This document shows, in pieces, positions 49,001 to 62,692 of a stretch of DNA of 64,000 nucleotides. A program made the translations under genes and the position numbers. Each line of letters starts with the position of its first letter. The stretch's first letter is position 1. Origin of the DNA: Sympetrum striolatum (Eukaryota > Arthropoda > Insecta > Odonata > Libellulidae); the NCBI GenBank assembly GCA_947579665.1, contig OX388349.1, positions 74,342,841 to 74,406,840 of the forward strand, in the 5' to 3' direction. The notes under the pieces are model-generated. The model did no database searches, was not told the DNA's origin, and saw only the letters and a list, made by a program, of their open reading frames with translations.

Positions 49001-50095
49001 ATATTTGGTAAAATATATTCTAGTTTGGGACAGTCAGGGAGAAATTCGAAACTAGAATTTTACCAAAATAAATATTTTCTGCACTTGCATGTTTTCCTTC
49101 ATATTCCAAGTACATTTTTTCGTAGAGATCTGTACTAAGAATCTTCTACCATAACACCATCTATTTTTTGACATGGCTATTCCAATGATGAACTTATCTT
49201 CTCTAATCTTTCTAGCAAAGGTTCTTCCACATCCATTATTTTCATCTTAGAGACTCCTATGTAAATATACATCGATGGAAAGTATACAATTTAACCTAAT
49301 ACTACCTATCATTAAAATTTAAGGAAGCAAAAATAACTGCTGTCTACGGGGTTAATTTTCCATCTATGATTCTACTTACTAAAAATGTAACATTAACATC
49401 TCTGGAATAAACCCATGGGGATTATTTCGACATTCGGAAGGCGAATAAATATTAAGAGCGTATTCCTCAATTGTAATCGCTGCGAGATACAAAAAATTTG
49501 AATAGGCGCTAGCTATGGCTGAAATGCAGCAGCGACATCCGAAGAACGGTAGGTTTGGATACTATGTACGAAAACAAATGGGCTTCTCGCTGATAATATT
49601 GACATTACATCAATGATCAGCTGACGACGTAGTTTGGAGGAAGAGTCTTATTGCGAAGTTAGAGTGAATTGAGAATGTACTCTTAACTTTTTTAATATGA
49701 AAAGAATATTACTGAATTTCAGTTTTAGCTTATCACAAATATATTCGTAGTGCCGTTTCTGTAATTACGAATACGCAAAACGGAAAGGGACATTATAAGC
49801 AGCAATGATGCAACGGCCGTTATTGCGTATTTCCCATTTCTTTTGATAGATTTTTATTCATTTTCTTAGGTTATTTTTATATTGCATTTTCACTTTTATG
49901 TACTCCACTGTTGTAAGTTTTGGCTGGAAGAAAAGTTTTACATGCTACCAGAATTTTTTTCACCCTACAAAAAATCATTAGATTTCCTTATGCTTCGTTA
50001 TTACCCCAAAAAGCTCTGTGCATTCCCTTTTATTTGTTGCGTGGAATTAACTTTTGGTAGCTCTTCTGTAAATTAAAGTTTAAAAGCTGCAAATA
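46091..50095. other. intergenic, no gene recognised
   Basis: AT-rich DNA between the ferritin-side repeats and BCAS3. Frames are short and none has a family motif. The last few hundred bases must include the BCAS3 promoter and 5' untranslated region; I cannot place a transcription start. Confidence 0.45.
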
Positions 50096-53000
50096 ATGTC
50101 TGCTGAGTCGCCTCGCAAAACAACACGTCATGGAGGATATGTAGTCTCACCTCAGCCAGTAAGTGATCGCTCAATCATTGAAAGCGTCGCTGGATTTATC
50201 AATGACGTCGTTCCACAGGTAAATATTTACTATTGTATAGTTTTTTCGTTTTCATTTCAGCGTGTTATGGAAGAAAATTGTTTTCCTATATGTAAAATTT
50301 TTAAGTATTTTTGAATGGCTTTTTTTAATCTTGCCTTAATTATTCTAAATCATTTCCTCTGAAAATGCTTCAATCATTAAGAGTTTAATTTCATATAAAC
50401 GGCCCTCAATATCAAAACAACAATTTCCTTGAAATGGTTTACTTTCAAATGAGTTCTTTTATTCAGTTGTAGCAGTAGGTTTAATATATCTTTTCTTGAA
50501 CTCCACATTTATTCGTTGGGAAACGTTATTTAATAATTGGTCAGTGCGTATTATTTTCAAAAGCAAATCATGTTTTATTTTCCATTGAAACCCAAAGGGC
50601 TATGTCAGTAGTCATCCCACGGATCATAAGGAATCCATAGTATGGGCTCGTTTTGAGCACTCAGACATCAATGACCCTTGCCTGTACCCCGAATGGGATA
50701 GAGGTGGTGGTGGTGGAGGCGAAAGTGGTGTTGCTGAGGAAGCTGCCCCTCCATTGCTGCTGGCACTGGGTCTAGGTGGGGGTGGAGCCCAAGTGTGGGT
50801 TGTTGCAGGAGAGGATGGACAGGCACGAGAAGTACTTTCCTGGCGGCAAGGGATGGTTAGGACTCTTCGCATTCTACCTTCTCCTGAATGTCCACCTGGT
50901 GCATCCCCAGATGCATTTCCTTCTCGAAGACCTTTGGTTGCACTTTGTGACAGTGCAGCGCCCGGTCCACCCTTCTGTTCTGTGAGCTTCATATCCCTTC
51001 GTGGTGGTGAACAGGTGGGACATCTTTAATATAAGCTTTTCATACTGATTCTGACAGTTTTTATTTTTCTTCTCTCTCCTCTGCTGATAATGATATTTGT
51101 ATACATTGTTGCATAGTAAAGAGTTTCATTGATTCTGTCTGGTCAGTTACATGACATGGTTAAGGACTGGAAGATACTTAGATCTACATCATAGTTAAAA
51201 ATTGAATCATTAAATTTAGAATCTACCTTGAGAGGCCTTTTAAAACTTTACAATTGATTTACATGTACTTTTACATGTTTGTGTAATTGTGTAATTACTT
51301 TTTATCTCAAATTTATATTAGTTAATTATTTTTGTTGACATTTGGAATTTGTATCCCTGACAAAGATGACGACATAGTATAATTGACATTACATGACTAT
51401 GCCGAGCTCCATAAGGATTACAGTGAAATAACAAAGCTTATGTTACCCATGAATAAATATTTTTAAATGGTACTGATTTCAAACTATTTCATCTCAGGGA
51501 ACTTATGGTTTGTTATTCATTGTGGTTCCCAATATAGTTTACATGCATCTATCAATCCCTATTTGTATACAAAAACTATGAAAATTATAGTACAAAAGAC
51601 AAAATGTAACAATAACACATTGCAGTAATTATTTATTACATTTTTTCCTAAAGTAAATGTTAGGATTTGAATGTAGTTAAGATTACATGAATTGCAATAA
51701 ATAGTTTTTTCATTTTGACTTTTTACTGCTGTAATCACATGTAATATCGTATGATAATAGTTTTCCATGTCATGAATTTAAAGGAATACTAATCTAAAGA
51801 ATAATTTCTGAAATTTATTTTTAATATTAATAAAATAAAAAAGAAAAGTATATCTTTACATTATTTATTAAACAAGTATGTATTGATATAAAAATAAAAT
51901 TGTAAGTAAAGAAATTATTTAGTTACCTTCTTACTGTTAAAGTTTCTCCAAGTTATCCCAATGCTACATTATTTATAAAAGTTGGATTTAAATATTCATC
52001 TGCAATTTATTACTGATAGCACTGGATGAACAAAAAGAAAATTACTGTTTAATTTCTGAGATGTTGGCTTTGGCAATTTTTAATAATAATTATAATCATG
52101 CTTTTATTAGCCAAATTTTAATCTTATTGTGCTACTTTATAATTAAGCTTTTATTGTCGATGCTGAGAGGTAAAAAGGAATGAAGAAGAAGATAATTGAG
52201 CTTTAAATGACTTACGAAAAAAATGTTGCCTAACCTATGCATATCTAAGCTAGCATTCTAACCCATACTCCACCAAAGCTGATTTATTTTTGTCCCCTTA
52301 CACATACAGACTTCACATTACCAAACATATTTATATTTTGGCGTCATTTCATTCTAATCTTATTGCAATAGTTATTTACTATTTAAAAATTTAATTGTTT
52401 GGGCAGTTACAATTAGCATTAATATCTCCATTAATTTTAATGAGATTATGTGTACTATTTTTATAAATGCATCACTAACCATGAATTCATCATTTTAGTC
52501 CTCTTAATTTAAAAATTTAAGGGAAATCATCGTTATTTTTTTGCTGTTCAATAAACTAAATGAGCTACAAGTACATTTACCTTGATTGTATATCTATTCT
52601 CTCGTATCTCTGGAAAAATATCAATGTTTTAAATTCCTGGTAAATTATGCTCCAAAATGCACCCCAATTCCACTACTGATATTTTTCCATTTTTTTAATT
52701 ACAGATAAAAAGTATTAAATTCAAGAATCCTGTTAGTGATATTTTGGCCAATCGTCGTGTTGTGGCAGTAACTTTCCTTGAGAAGATAGCAGTATTTGAT
52801 GCATGTACTTTGGAAGATCGCTTTACGGTGAGCTCTTGTTATCCATGTCCAGGACCAAACCCAAATCCTGTGGCACTTGGCTCAAGGTGGTTGGCATATG
52901 CAGAACGTCGACTTATTCCCTCACGTCGATCCGCTGGTGGTGTAGAAGGCTCTTCTGCACAGTCTTACACCGCAACAGTTTTACATGCTGCCAAATCTCT

Positions 53001-56000
53001 TACCAGAGGACTGCGAGAACTTGGAGAAACAGTAGCTTCTAGCCTTGGAGGAGGTCCAAGATCAGTTGCAGGGACGAGGGAAGCAGATCGTGTCATGGGG
53101 GCCGACACAGAGGGAAGCTCTGGATCACCTCCAAATCCCGGAGTCATTTCAATTTTGGATGTTTGGGGAGTTGGACGGGGAGAAACGGATCCCTTGATGG
53201 AGGAAGATGCAGGTCACGCTGGCGGTGTGGTTGCTCATTTCCTGGCTCACACCTCTGGAGACCCAATCGTGGCTCTATCCTTTGACCCTTCTGGCCCTCT
53301 TCTACTTACGGCAGATCGTGCTGGCCATGACTTTCATGTCTTCCGCATTCATCCTGGTTTCGGGCCTTCATCCTCTACAGCTGTGCACCATTTGTATGTC
53401 CTCCACCGCGGTGATACGACTGCCAAGGTTCAAGACATTGCCTTTTCAATGGACTCTAGATGGGTTGCAGTGTCAACCTTGAGAGGAACTGCACACGTAT
53501 TCCCTCTGACACCGTATGGGGGCCCTGTTGGAGTCAGGACCCACACTGCTCCCCACGTAGTAAACAGAGCAAGTAGATTCCACAGAAGTGCAGGGCTGGA
53601 CTCAGCAGCTTCCCATGTTGGAGATCCTCACTCGCCTGTTGCTGGAAATGGACTGTTGGGATCTGGGACGTGCTCCTCACCCACCAGTTCTACTCTTCAC
53701 CATCACTTGGAGCCAGCTATCCCATACCCTAATCCTAGGCTTCCTCCTTTTCCACACCCTACTACAGTGATGCCTCTTGCTAGGTTGAGGCAGCCATCAC
53801 TCTCTGGTTCTATGCCTTCATCAGTGCGCCATTCTGGTCACCATGCCAGCCATGCTTGTCGTTTGCCTGCTGCAGGAGGGGGCTCAAGCTCTGGGGGCGC
53901 TGGGAGTGGGTCAGCAAGTGGCCGTGGGAGTGGTTGCCGGGGTAGTGGCCCAGAAGAGGGCATTCCATTGCGTGTCACTGCCTGCTTTGCACCCTCTAGA
54001 GCTTGGGTAGTCGGCTCTCCCACAGTGGGGAAAGAACGCTGTCTAGCAAGAAAAGCTGTGGACTCTCTATTTGTGATGGCTTGCCATGGCAATCTTATGG
54101 AATATTCATTGGAGCCAAAACCTGCCCCAGGTATATGTAACTAATTATCAGTTACACTTTTAAGGTGTCTGGAAGGCTTAACTAACATTCTATTACACTT
54201 AATTTTTTTAAATTGTTATTTATATAACAAATTAATCATGAAGTAATTGGAAATATCATCTATTATTTCCAGAATATAGCTATTTGTGGGTGTCTATACA
54301 AGTGGTTAGAAACATTTGCCAAGTTGTCTATTATTGACTTTACTAATTTTATTCTCACTTTAGTTTAGTATAAATAATGACTTTGTTTGCTCTTGTTTTA
54401 TGCATTAAACACAGAAAGGTGGCTGCCGAGGTTGAGTAATTAGTTGAAGTTTGTGAGTTTCATCACTTCTTTATTGTCAGCCTGAAAAATTTTTACCAAA
54501 TCCCATTTGGTATAAATATCATTTTTCTTTAACTATAAATTTTGAGTATAAATTTGAATAGATTTTCTAGATTTTTATCTTTTTAATGACTTAAGCTCCG
54601 TTTTGGTACTTTATATGCAGAATGAGAGACATTAAAATCACACCCCTTATCCTTTTTGTTGTAACTTCAAAAAGTTCCATTCAGAATGAACTTTAAATTA
54701 TTACAATTTCTTAACCATTGCTTGAAAATTTCTAATGGTATTCATAGCTGTTGCAGTGTTGTGATGTACTTATATCTGAAGAGATGCATTGCAGTTATAT
54801 GGCATTGTACTAAATTTAACCTAACTTGAGAGTATACTCTTGAATACTTACATATATTCTCTCAGAATCATACTAGATCTCAACAAATGTTTGTATCCTT
54901 TTTTTTCTAGGAATTCCCAAGGAGAAGGTATTTGATGATTCACCAATTGTTTTAGAGGTTTGTCCTCGTGCCAGGTGGAACTTGTTGCCTAGACCACCAC
55001 ACCATTCTCCAAGCCCTGAACTTCAGCCTCCACTTCCTGCTTCAAATCCTCTACTGGTAGCCCAAGAGAGGGCAGCCATTGCTCTTTCTTCACCCCCTTC
55101 TACGCCTCACCTCCTCCCCACTGCCTCAAACCCATCCCTTGCTGCCATTGTCAGTGGCAGCCAGATGAATGCTGCTCAGAGAGGAGCCACCATGTCACAG
55201 GGTGCCATTGCTCCTCGTCCACAGGGAAATTCTCATCATCATGCCCACTCAGATGAGAGGTGGCTCTCACAGGTAAGTCCTCATCCTTCATCGGTAAATA
55301 TTTCCTGACTTATATTTACCCTCCCATGGGTTAATCTCATTTGATTTCACTTCTTAATTTTCCCTTTTTAATAACTAATGGTGGCCTCCTTACCTACTTA
55401 GATTATTTTATGGGTGCACTACGAAGAGGGCCTTGGATTGCCATGTGGGTAGCACATCCTCCATTGGTGCTCTGTAATTGAATAATTATATATTACGATA
55501 GTGGCGGCATTGTTGAGTTACTTGAAGTCTCATTTTTTCTGAGTCCACCCTTAAGATGTATAGTGTGAATATAGAGGACTATTCTAGCTAAAACCATCTG
55601 CTGGCTGCTTGAGAGGCTGTGTCTGCCCTTGTTTTGTCTCCAACACTTCTGTTTCCTATTCACTCCAGTTACTTGTGCATATCAAATAAATAAGCGTTAT
55701 ATTAAAAATTTATTGAACTGTTCTAAATACTTTTGTTGTGAAAAATTTGTGATAATATTATCTTGTCACTATTTGATCACTTCATTGCTGTTCTTTCACA
55801 GCGCATAGATTTAAACTTCATGATGAGAGTAATTGTGTTGATATCTGATATACTGTATATGCCAGCGCATAAGTCGACCCAGAAAATAAGGCAACACCAC
55901 ATCCCCAGCTCTATTTTATGGGAAGAAAAACTATATTATCCATAAATATATGATAGCTTCAGAAATATTTATGGCAAAGATTAAGACGCTACAAAAGTTT

Positions 56001-59000
56001 CCTTTGTTAGTATCACTGTGGCTACACAAATAAAAATGCATTACAAAACAGTAACACAGGTATTAAATATTTATTATAGTAATAATGGCGATATAGGGTG
56101 GTAATATCAAATCACGACACTGCTAAAACAACATCCATTAACTACTAACACTAAGTCAAGTCATGACGATTATAAAAACAAACCATGATGTGCATATTGA
56201 TTTTCATTTGTAAAAAAAAAACATCGAAATATAGGTATATTAAATTTTTGTAAAAAAATACATGTGAAGAAATGAATATAATTTATGAAGAATAAATATT
56301 CGTTAAATTTATTTTAAATGTATGAAAATGGCTAATGGTATGAAAACAAGTCATAAATCATACTTTTTATTTCAGCCACAATTGTATATTGTGATGAAAT
56401 TTGTTTTATATGATATTTACCTTAATGAGACCTGCCAAAAATTAGTTTCAGCAAGAAATAATTGTGGTGAGTTGTGAGAGTTTGTTTAGAAAAAGTGTTA
56501 AGCAGGCAGTTTCACTTATTTACCCCTCGGTGGTAAAGGGTTAAGTTTTATGTTCGGCGTATAAGTCGACCCCTCGTTTTTGAGAGAATTTTTTAAGGCT
56601 TCAAAGGTCGATTTATATGCCAGCATATACAGTACTTATCAAGGTACACTCCTGGCCAAAATTAACGCAGCACCTCCCTAGCGATCCTTACGGTCGGTGC
56701 TGCGTTGATTTTGGCCAGGAGTGTACAATAGAATGTATTATAAAAAGAATTTCTCTATTGACATATCTACTTTTAAAATCCATGCAAATATTTTTAGGTA
56801 ATTTGGTGTTATTCATTTCAATTTTCATGTATTTTAATTTATATTAATTGCAAACATTTTTTAAATATTAGGTGGAGATCATAACCCATGCTGGACCTCA
56901 CAGAAGGCTATGGATGGGGCCTCAATTTGTATTTAAAACATACAATTGCTCTTTAAGGTGAGTTTTCTTTGGTTTTCAAAAAATTACATTATTATACCTC
57001 ATGTAATTTATTTGTATATGTATATCTTTTCAACTCAAAAATTCTCTCTTAGAAGAAGCAATTTAAGTTCATTCATCCTGTTTGAATGAATCTAGATACA
57101 TACTACAATGTTTATTTTGAAGCAAAGTTTTGATTTCATATATTACTTAGATACTTTATCTTGATATACCCCTGATTCTTAATAACTCTTATTTTTATAT
57201 TTCTTTCTTCCACATTTTCTTGTCATCTTATTTTGCATCAGAATTGAAATTCTTGGAACTTTCAGTGGTCCATCCATAGGAGTGGAAGCTCCTGATCTGG
57301 ATGCATCTCAGATTCCAAATACATCAGGAGCTCGGCATACTCGTTCAGAGCCTGTGGGAATGCCAGGAAATAACAGAGGTGGTCCACTTGTGCCTGTGGT
57401 AATTGAATCTGGATCGGGGAGTAAGTGTGTCCTCAGTTATTCCAGTGCTCTCTGTTCCCATTTGCTTCATTTCTATTATAATCTGCTTCTGCCAAACTTG
57501 TAGTGGTCCCTTTTAATATCTCTGTTAGGGTAATCTCTCATTAGGACCATGTGAAGCTTATTCTTGGTGAACTTAGGAAGTCAGAGGTGCCTGGGCATAA
57601 GAATCTTTAAGTTTCCATCAGGTTTATTAAACAACTCAAGAGAACAAAGAAAAGCAAGTTTTATTTTCATCATAGTAAGGCTTATAGCTTGTTCTTACTA
57701 TAGTTAAACTTGAATCAATTCTAGGAGGTATCTAAAAAGTTGTTAAATATATTTTCTACAACTATTTTTTTATCAAATACTATGTTTAATGACATATCCA
57801 TATATTCCGGAAGCCTATTAATAGTAGAAGTGCTTTTCTTCAATGTATTTGGTAATGATAAAACAGTATTATCAAATAGAGCCTAGTGTTAGTATTTTTC
57901 GTACAAATACCTTCTTTGTACTTAAAAGAAATAATTATGATAATTTAATGGATTGAATCTAAAACTTTTGTTTCTTATTAAATGTGTATGATATTTTATC
58001 AAAGCTGTAGTATAATTTAGAAATTTTATGATGTTAATATATTTTTCAATTCTTTGAAGTTTACTTTCTCTTCTGAAAAAAGCCAATTTTGGTTTTCTTG
58101 CATAATTATATTCCTGAATGATTAGCTTTTTCATTTTTTCTCTCTAAGGAGGCTATCTGTCTTGTTTATTCAAAAATATTTATCTTTCTATCCTTGCAAA
58201 TATTTCGGTTTTGGATACATCTACTCTTTTTTTCTCACTTCCTTCAATTCTTTGTACTTTGTACATAGCTTCTTTTCAGGATCTTACTAACCATATCTAA
58301 CCAGCTGTTTCTTGTTCTTTGTGTCTCTTTTAGAGTCCTCAAACTCAAATATCAATAATTATCTTTATTACTCATATCGTCCTTTCTGTTAGTCCTAACC
58401 AATATGATATCCCATTTCATGACTTTCTATCAGTGCACATTCTTCATTTTATCATTCAATCTGTCCATTCCCTATCTTCTCCATTCACATCTATCTCTAA
58501 TTACAGTCTTTTTATCATAAATGTTCATTTGAACCTTTTTCTTAAGTATGCCAATATTTACGTTTGACTCTCATAAAAAAATTCAGAGAGTAAAGTATAG
58601 TAATTGTTAATCCTGACTATTAAGTAGAGAATGGTAAAAAATCATTTCAATTTTAATCCAAATAACATTATTCCACTTCAATTGAAACTTATTCCTACTC
58701 AATTATCATATAAATATCTCTTCAAATCCTTATATGGAAATCTGAAAAGTTTTAAAGATGAAATATGATATTGTGATGGATTTTTCTATTGTCTTTTTTA
58801 TAGTCTCTGCACTTTAGAGGTTTCATAACAATGATTTCTTCAGCTGATGACACTTTTGCTTGTATTTCATTCTGCATCTTCTGATCACATGGTGGCAGTC
58901 TTACAACCATATTTATGTAGACCTGTCCTCTCATGCCATCTGCATCTATTCAATATATTAGATTGTTCTATCTACTCCAAACACTGCTGCTGTTCAACTG

Positions 59001-60810
59001 TTATCACTTTTTTTTCTTGTTTTACTTAAAAACTGAAAATTTTAAACTATTGTTGCCTAGATAAATCATTGTTGTGAAACTTCAAAACATGGGGAGAGGA
59101 TCTTATCAATGCCTCTGAGGCCTGCAAAGGAACATATTATTTATAGTTTAAGAATCGATTCCATGGTATCTCTTTCAAGATTCCACCGCGATGAACGTAG
59201 CAGCGGTGACAACGTTCATTGCGGTGAAATCTTGAAAGAGATACCATGGAATCAGCCGATTGCTGCAGAAACCTTCGACCTTACAGTTTAAGAATTGTTG
59301 TGATAATAATAGAGATTTTGCTTTTGATTGCGAAAGCAATATCTGGATTGTAGAAAATTTCTGCCAGATTGAAGTAATCACATTATGGTTTATTTTACTT
59401 TGAGGTGGTGAGAAAGAGCTTATTATTATTTGTTTCGTGTATCCTCTTTTTAGTGTCTTCATATCAGTCTACTGGGCTTTTGGTATTCTCTTGGTAATTT
59501 TATAAATTGCACTGTCTGGATAATTTTGTTTCGATCATTGAGTCAAATTTAAAAAAGCTGAAACTAAAAATTTATGAACATCATTATTTCATAAACTTGT
59601 TTCTTGAACTTGTACAGTGAGGAAGATTTAAACTCTTCTGTTGAAACTTTTGAAAATTAATTAACACGGAAGGAATGACAAAGTAGTTGTAAGGAAGTAG
59701 TGGCTAGAACGGAAGAGGAGTTGGAATCAAGTTTGCTTTTTGATGTTGGCTGAAGGTGGTAACTGAGTGAATGATCAATGTGGAAGGAGTTGCTGCTGAT
59801 AGATGGGACTATGGTTGGGTGAGAGCTGAAAAGAATAGAAAGCGGCAATATTTAAAGATGGCCATCATCCAAAATGAAAGAGAACTCTTTAAAATAGAAT
59901 ACCTGAACAGATAATTGCTATTGTGATTGATTTTGCCCCAAGTATTTTATTCATACACATCACTTCTATAGGTACTCTGCAGAATTTGACATTTTTCCAA
60001 AAATGAAATTATTTAGTGCTATCCATTCTAAGTCTTCTGTTTGTATGAATCAGAAATTATGATGCATTTCAACTTGAAATAAATTCAAAAGGTAATTAAA
60101 TAGTTAAAAAATAGCAGTTTATATTAATTCAGTTATAACATTTAGCATGAAACTTCTCCAAATTAAGGATGGCAAATGACCAGAATTCTAAAACCTCAGA
60201 AATTTTGGTTGCAGATAATTTTCAATTAAAAACAGTTGAATTCCTCAGAACTGTTGGCAGTACTTCTTTAGTTTTCCAGTACTTTTGATAGTTTTCAATG
60301 CTTTCAATCTCAATTCTGTAAAATACGTTTTGTTAGAATTTTATTATTTATCATAAAGAATACCCCCCTATTAGTGATAATACCATTCTACAATCAGTAA
60401 TTGGGTAGCCCAAATATACACTTCTCAAGTATCCTGTTCAAGAAACTTATGGATAATGTAGAATACCTGTCATAGGTTGTCTGGTGGATTTCTTTCTCGT
60501 CTTAAGGGGAATATATAATCCAATATTTACCATAAGTTTAAGGTTTATGTAGAATATGCTGCCATCAAACAAGCAAGATTGCAATCACTGAGTAATTAAC
60601 AAAAATGATGTTATTTCCTGAATGTAGGTAGCTTTGAGCAATCTCCTCGGTTGTTGGAGGCATACAGTAATGCAGATGCGGAAGTAGGCAGCACTCGTAT
60701 CCAGGCTGCAGGAGAATGGCGAGTTAGTGGAGGTGGAGTTGAGTCTAGACTCAGAGAAGATCTAGCAGATGCTATGATGGAAGGACCAGGGCTTCCAGTG
60801 CGGGACACTG
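50096..60810 (+). CDS. BCAS3: BCAS3 / rudhira homologue (partial at C-terminus)
   Basis: BCAS3 is a WD-repeat-type beta-propeller protein that works with PHAF1 at autophagosome-forming membranes and in cytoskeletal organisation; the fly homologue is rudhira. Seven plus-strand exons join in phase: 50096-50218, 50598-51014, 52705-54130, 54911-55272, 56872-56957, 57242-57420 and 60628-60810, about 925 aa (human about 928). Landmarks are ESIVWARFEHSDI, SIKFKNPVSDI, SCYPCPGPNPNPVALGSRWL, AQSYTATVLHAAKSL, GHDFHVFRIHPG, DSRWVAVSTLRGTAHVFPL, RLWMGPQFVFKTY and ESRLREDLADAMMEGP. Exon 2 has a run of six Gly codons and exon 3 a Gly/Ser-rich insert near residues 580-600. Exon 7 may splice at 60810 (ctg/gtatgc) to exons beyond, or read on to a TGA at 60843-60845, which would add ten residues. 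The GC-richer coding exons contrast strongly with the introns. Confidence 0.92.
55851..56634. mobile_element. non-autonomous DNA transposon with 29-bp TIRs
   Basis: Left end tactgtatatgccagcgcataagtcgacc and right end (inverted) tactgtatatgctggcatataaatcgacc match at 25 of 29 positions. A further internal copy of the end (cggcgtataagtcgacccc) lies at about 56555. TA dinucleotides adjoin the termini. The 784-bp interior is AT-rich and non-coding. It lies in a BCAS3 intron. Confidence 0.65.
56645..56725. mobile_element. minimal Tc1-like palindromic element
   Basis: Two 30-bp arms (56645-56674 and 56696-56725) are inverted copies with one mismatch, beginning tacactcctggccaaaatt. The style (TA, then cactcctggccaaaa) is that of Tc1-group transposon ends. 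Only 21 bp separate the arms, so nothing but the two termini remains. Confidence 0.75.
59156..59284. repeat. hairpin insertion flanked by 11-bp direct repeats
   Basis: Arms 59157-59198 and 59212-59253 are inverted repeats matching at 40 of 42 positions around a 13-nt loop (agcagcggtgaca). The segment is flanked by the direct repeat agtttaagaat at 59145-59155 and 59285-59295. Its composition is balanced, unlike the AT-rich BCAS3 intron around it. Confidence 0.8.
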
Positions 60811-60845
60811 GTATGCATCCATTCGCTCTAGTTAATGAGTCGTGA

Positions 60846-62134
60846 TGATTCCTTTAGCATGGCTTACGAAACAAGCTCTAGAAGGCTGTTTTTGTATGTG
60901 ATTGATTATTCATTTGTAAAATCCCAATGTCCTAGCTTATTTTGCTGCCCACAGTTTCTTAATGTTAGCTTTGTTTTTCCTGTCTTTTTAGCAGTAGTCA
61001 GTGCACTTATAAAATACCTCTTCTTTTCAAGTGAAAAATAATTACCTAGTTGAAGTAACAGTATGATTCTGTATCAAGATTTACTGCGTACTATTTTGAG
61101 GCTGAAATAAAACATGCGTTTTTCAAAGCAAGCTTATCAGTTATAGTGAAAAAGCAATAAGATAATACAAAATAACCCTCTGGTTATCAGAGTAATGTTT
61201 TAGCTCTCCTTGGTGAAAATTATCTTCCCTTTAATAATGTAAGGTTTCATTTTTTTAATAAAATATAATTACTCTTTTTTTATTTTTATCTTTCTTGAAT
61301 AATGTCATTGAATCAGCTAGTGCCTATACATATTGTTTGGATATAAAGCTATATTTTTATTTATATGTTAATTTTCTTTGAATGGGAAACAATTTTCATA
61401 GTTTTTTTGTAATTCCTAAATTTAATGCTTCAAGCTGTGATAAGTATTATCTGTTGAGAGAAAATATCCTCCTTTATTCTTAATGGTAAAATGAGAAACA
61501 ATCCAAACTTCCACTACATAATTCGGCAAATTATCAGAATTACTTACTCAATTTTGTAGAATTTTTCCAATATGAGTAATTATGACTGAATAGTAAATTT
61601 TGTTAGTATTCCTGACTTTTTACAGTATATTATTATTCATAAATAGATAGTAAGACATAAGGTAATGAGTACATTTTTGAAATTTTGAATGATATTCTTT
61701 GTGAAAATATTAAGCTATTTTATAAATAAGCAGTCAAGGGAAAATTATTTTGGTAATGTGAGATTTATGGCAATATATCTGTTCCCCCCAATTAAATTAT
61801 CAATCAAAATTTCCTTTTTACTAATATGAAGTCCAAGTAAGTTAAATCAAAAAAAGTTAACTTAGGTTAAGTTGCACGCTTTCCTGTGCTATGCTAAAAC
61901 TTCATTCCATCATTTGTAAGTAAAATTAGTTGGCAGTTTCACTCATGTTGAAGTGCGTTTGTAGAATATTCTCTTTTGCATATGAATTTATCTCACTTTT
62001 AAAGTGACAAGATTGAATCAAAACTGATTAAGTCTTATGTATGAAAACGTAGGGATTATTTTCAAAAATTGTTGCTCAACAAAAGAGAATGTCCAACAGT
62101 TCAACATTTATAATTTCTATATTAAGATTTTAAT
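60846..62134. other. AT-rich sequence after the last BCAS3 exon seen
   Basis: No exon or transposon is recognised. Depending on how exon 7 ends, this is either an intron or a 3' untranslated and downstream region. Confidence 0.4.
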
Positions 62135-62692
62135 TACTGTATTTCTCAGCATATAACATGCGCTTCTTTCTGGAAATGTAGGTCTGAATTCACGCTGCTT
62201 GTTATATGCACATATTACATTTTTTATTTAAATTTTATAAAATAAAAACAAAGAATTTTAATGATTAAGTACCTAATAATTCTTGTCAATTGTGGAAACA
62301 AGAGATATGTAGAAGCAGACATCTGACTACCAATTACATATTATACTCGACTAGAAGCATGACACTAACAGCACAATTATACTATCATCTGAAATAATTC
62401 TTTATTATAAAAAGAGATTTTTACCATTACTAATCACCTTTTATTTAGTAAATTGTTACTATAAACTATCTTTAGTAGTTATTTCCAGCGGGTCAGCAGA
62501 CTGTATTTCATTCTGACCATTCCAAGTCTTCAGTTTTTAATTTTAGTTTTTTAATTCAAATTTACTTCTTGCAATGGAGATTCACAGCTTTTAGAGCAAT
62601 GGAATCGTAGCAAGCAATCATAAATAAACAAGAAAACAACAAAAACAAAACAAACATGGGGATGCATGTTATATGCTGATAAATTCAGTATA
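62135..62692. mobile_element. non-autonomous DNA transposon with TIRs
   Basis: Left end tactgtatttctcagcatataacatgc and right end, read inverted, tatactgaatttatcagcatataacatgc are near-identical. The termini share the tactgta...gcatata layout of the element at 55851, suggesting one superfamily. The 558-bp interior is non-coding. Confidence 0.6.

Noticed and set aside
50624..50992. Open minus-strand frame over BCAS3 exon 2
   Set aside because: It is the shadow of the BCAS3 exon, which has homology and splice sites.
53838..54092. Open minus-strand frame rich in Pro and Ala
   Set aside because: It is the antisense of the Gly/Ser-rich insert of BCAS3 exon 3.
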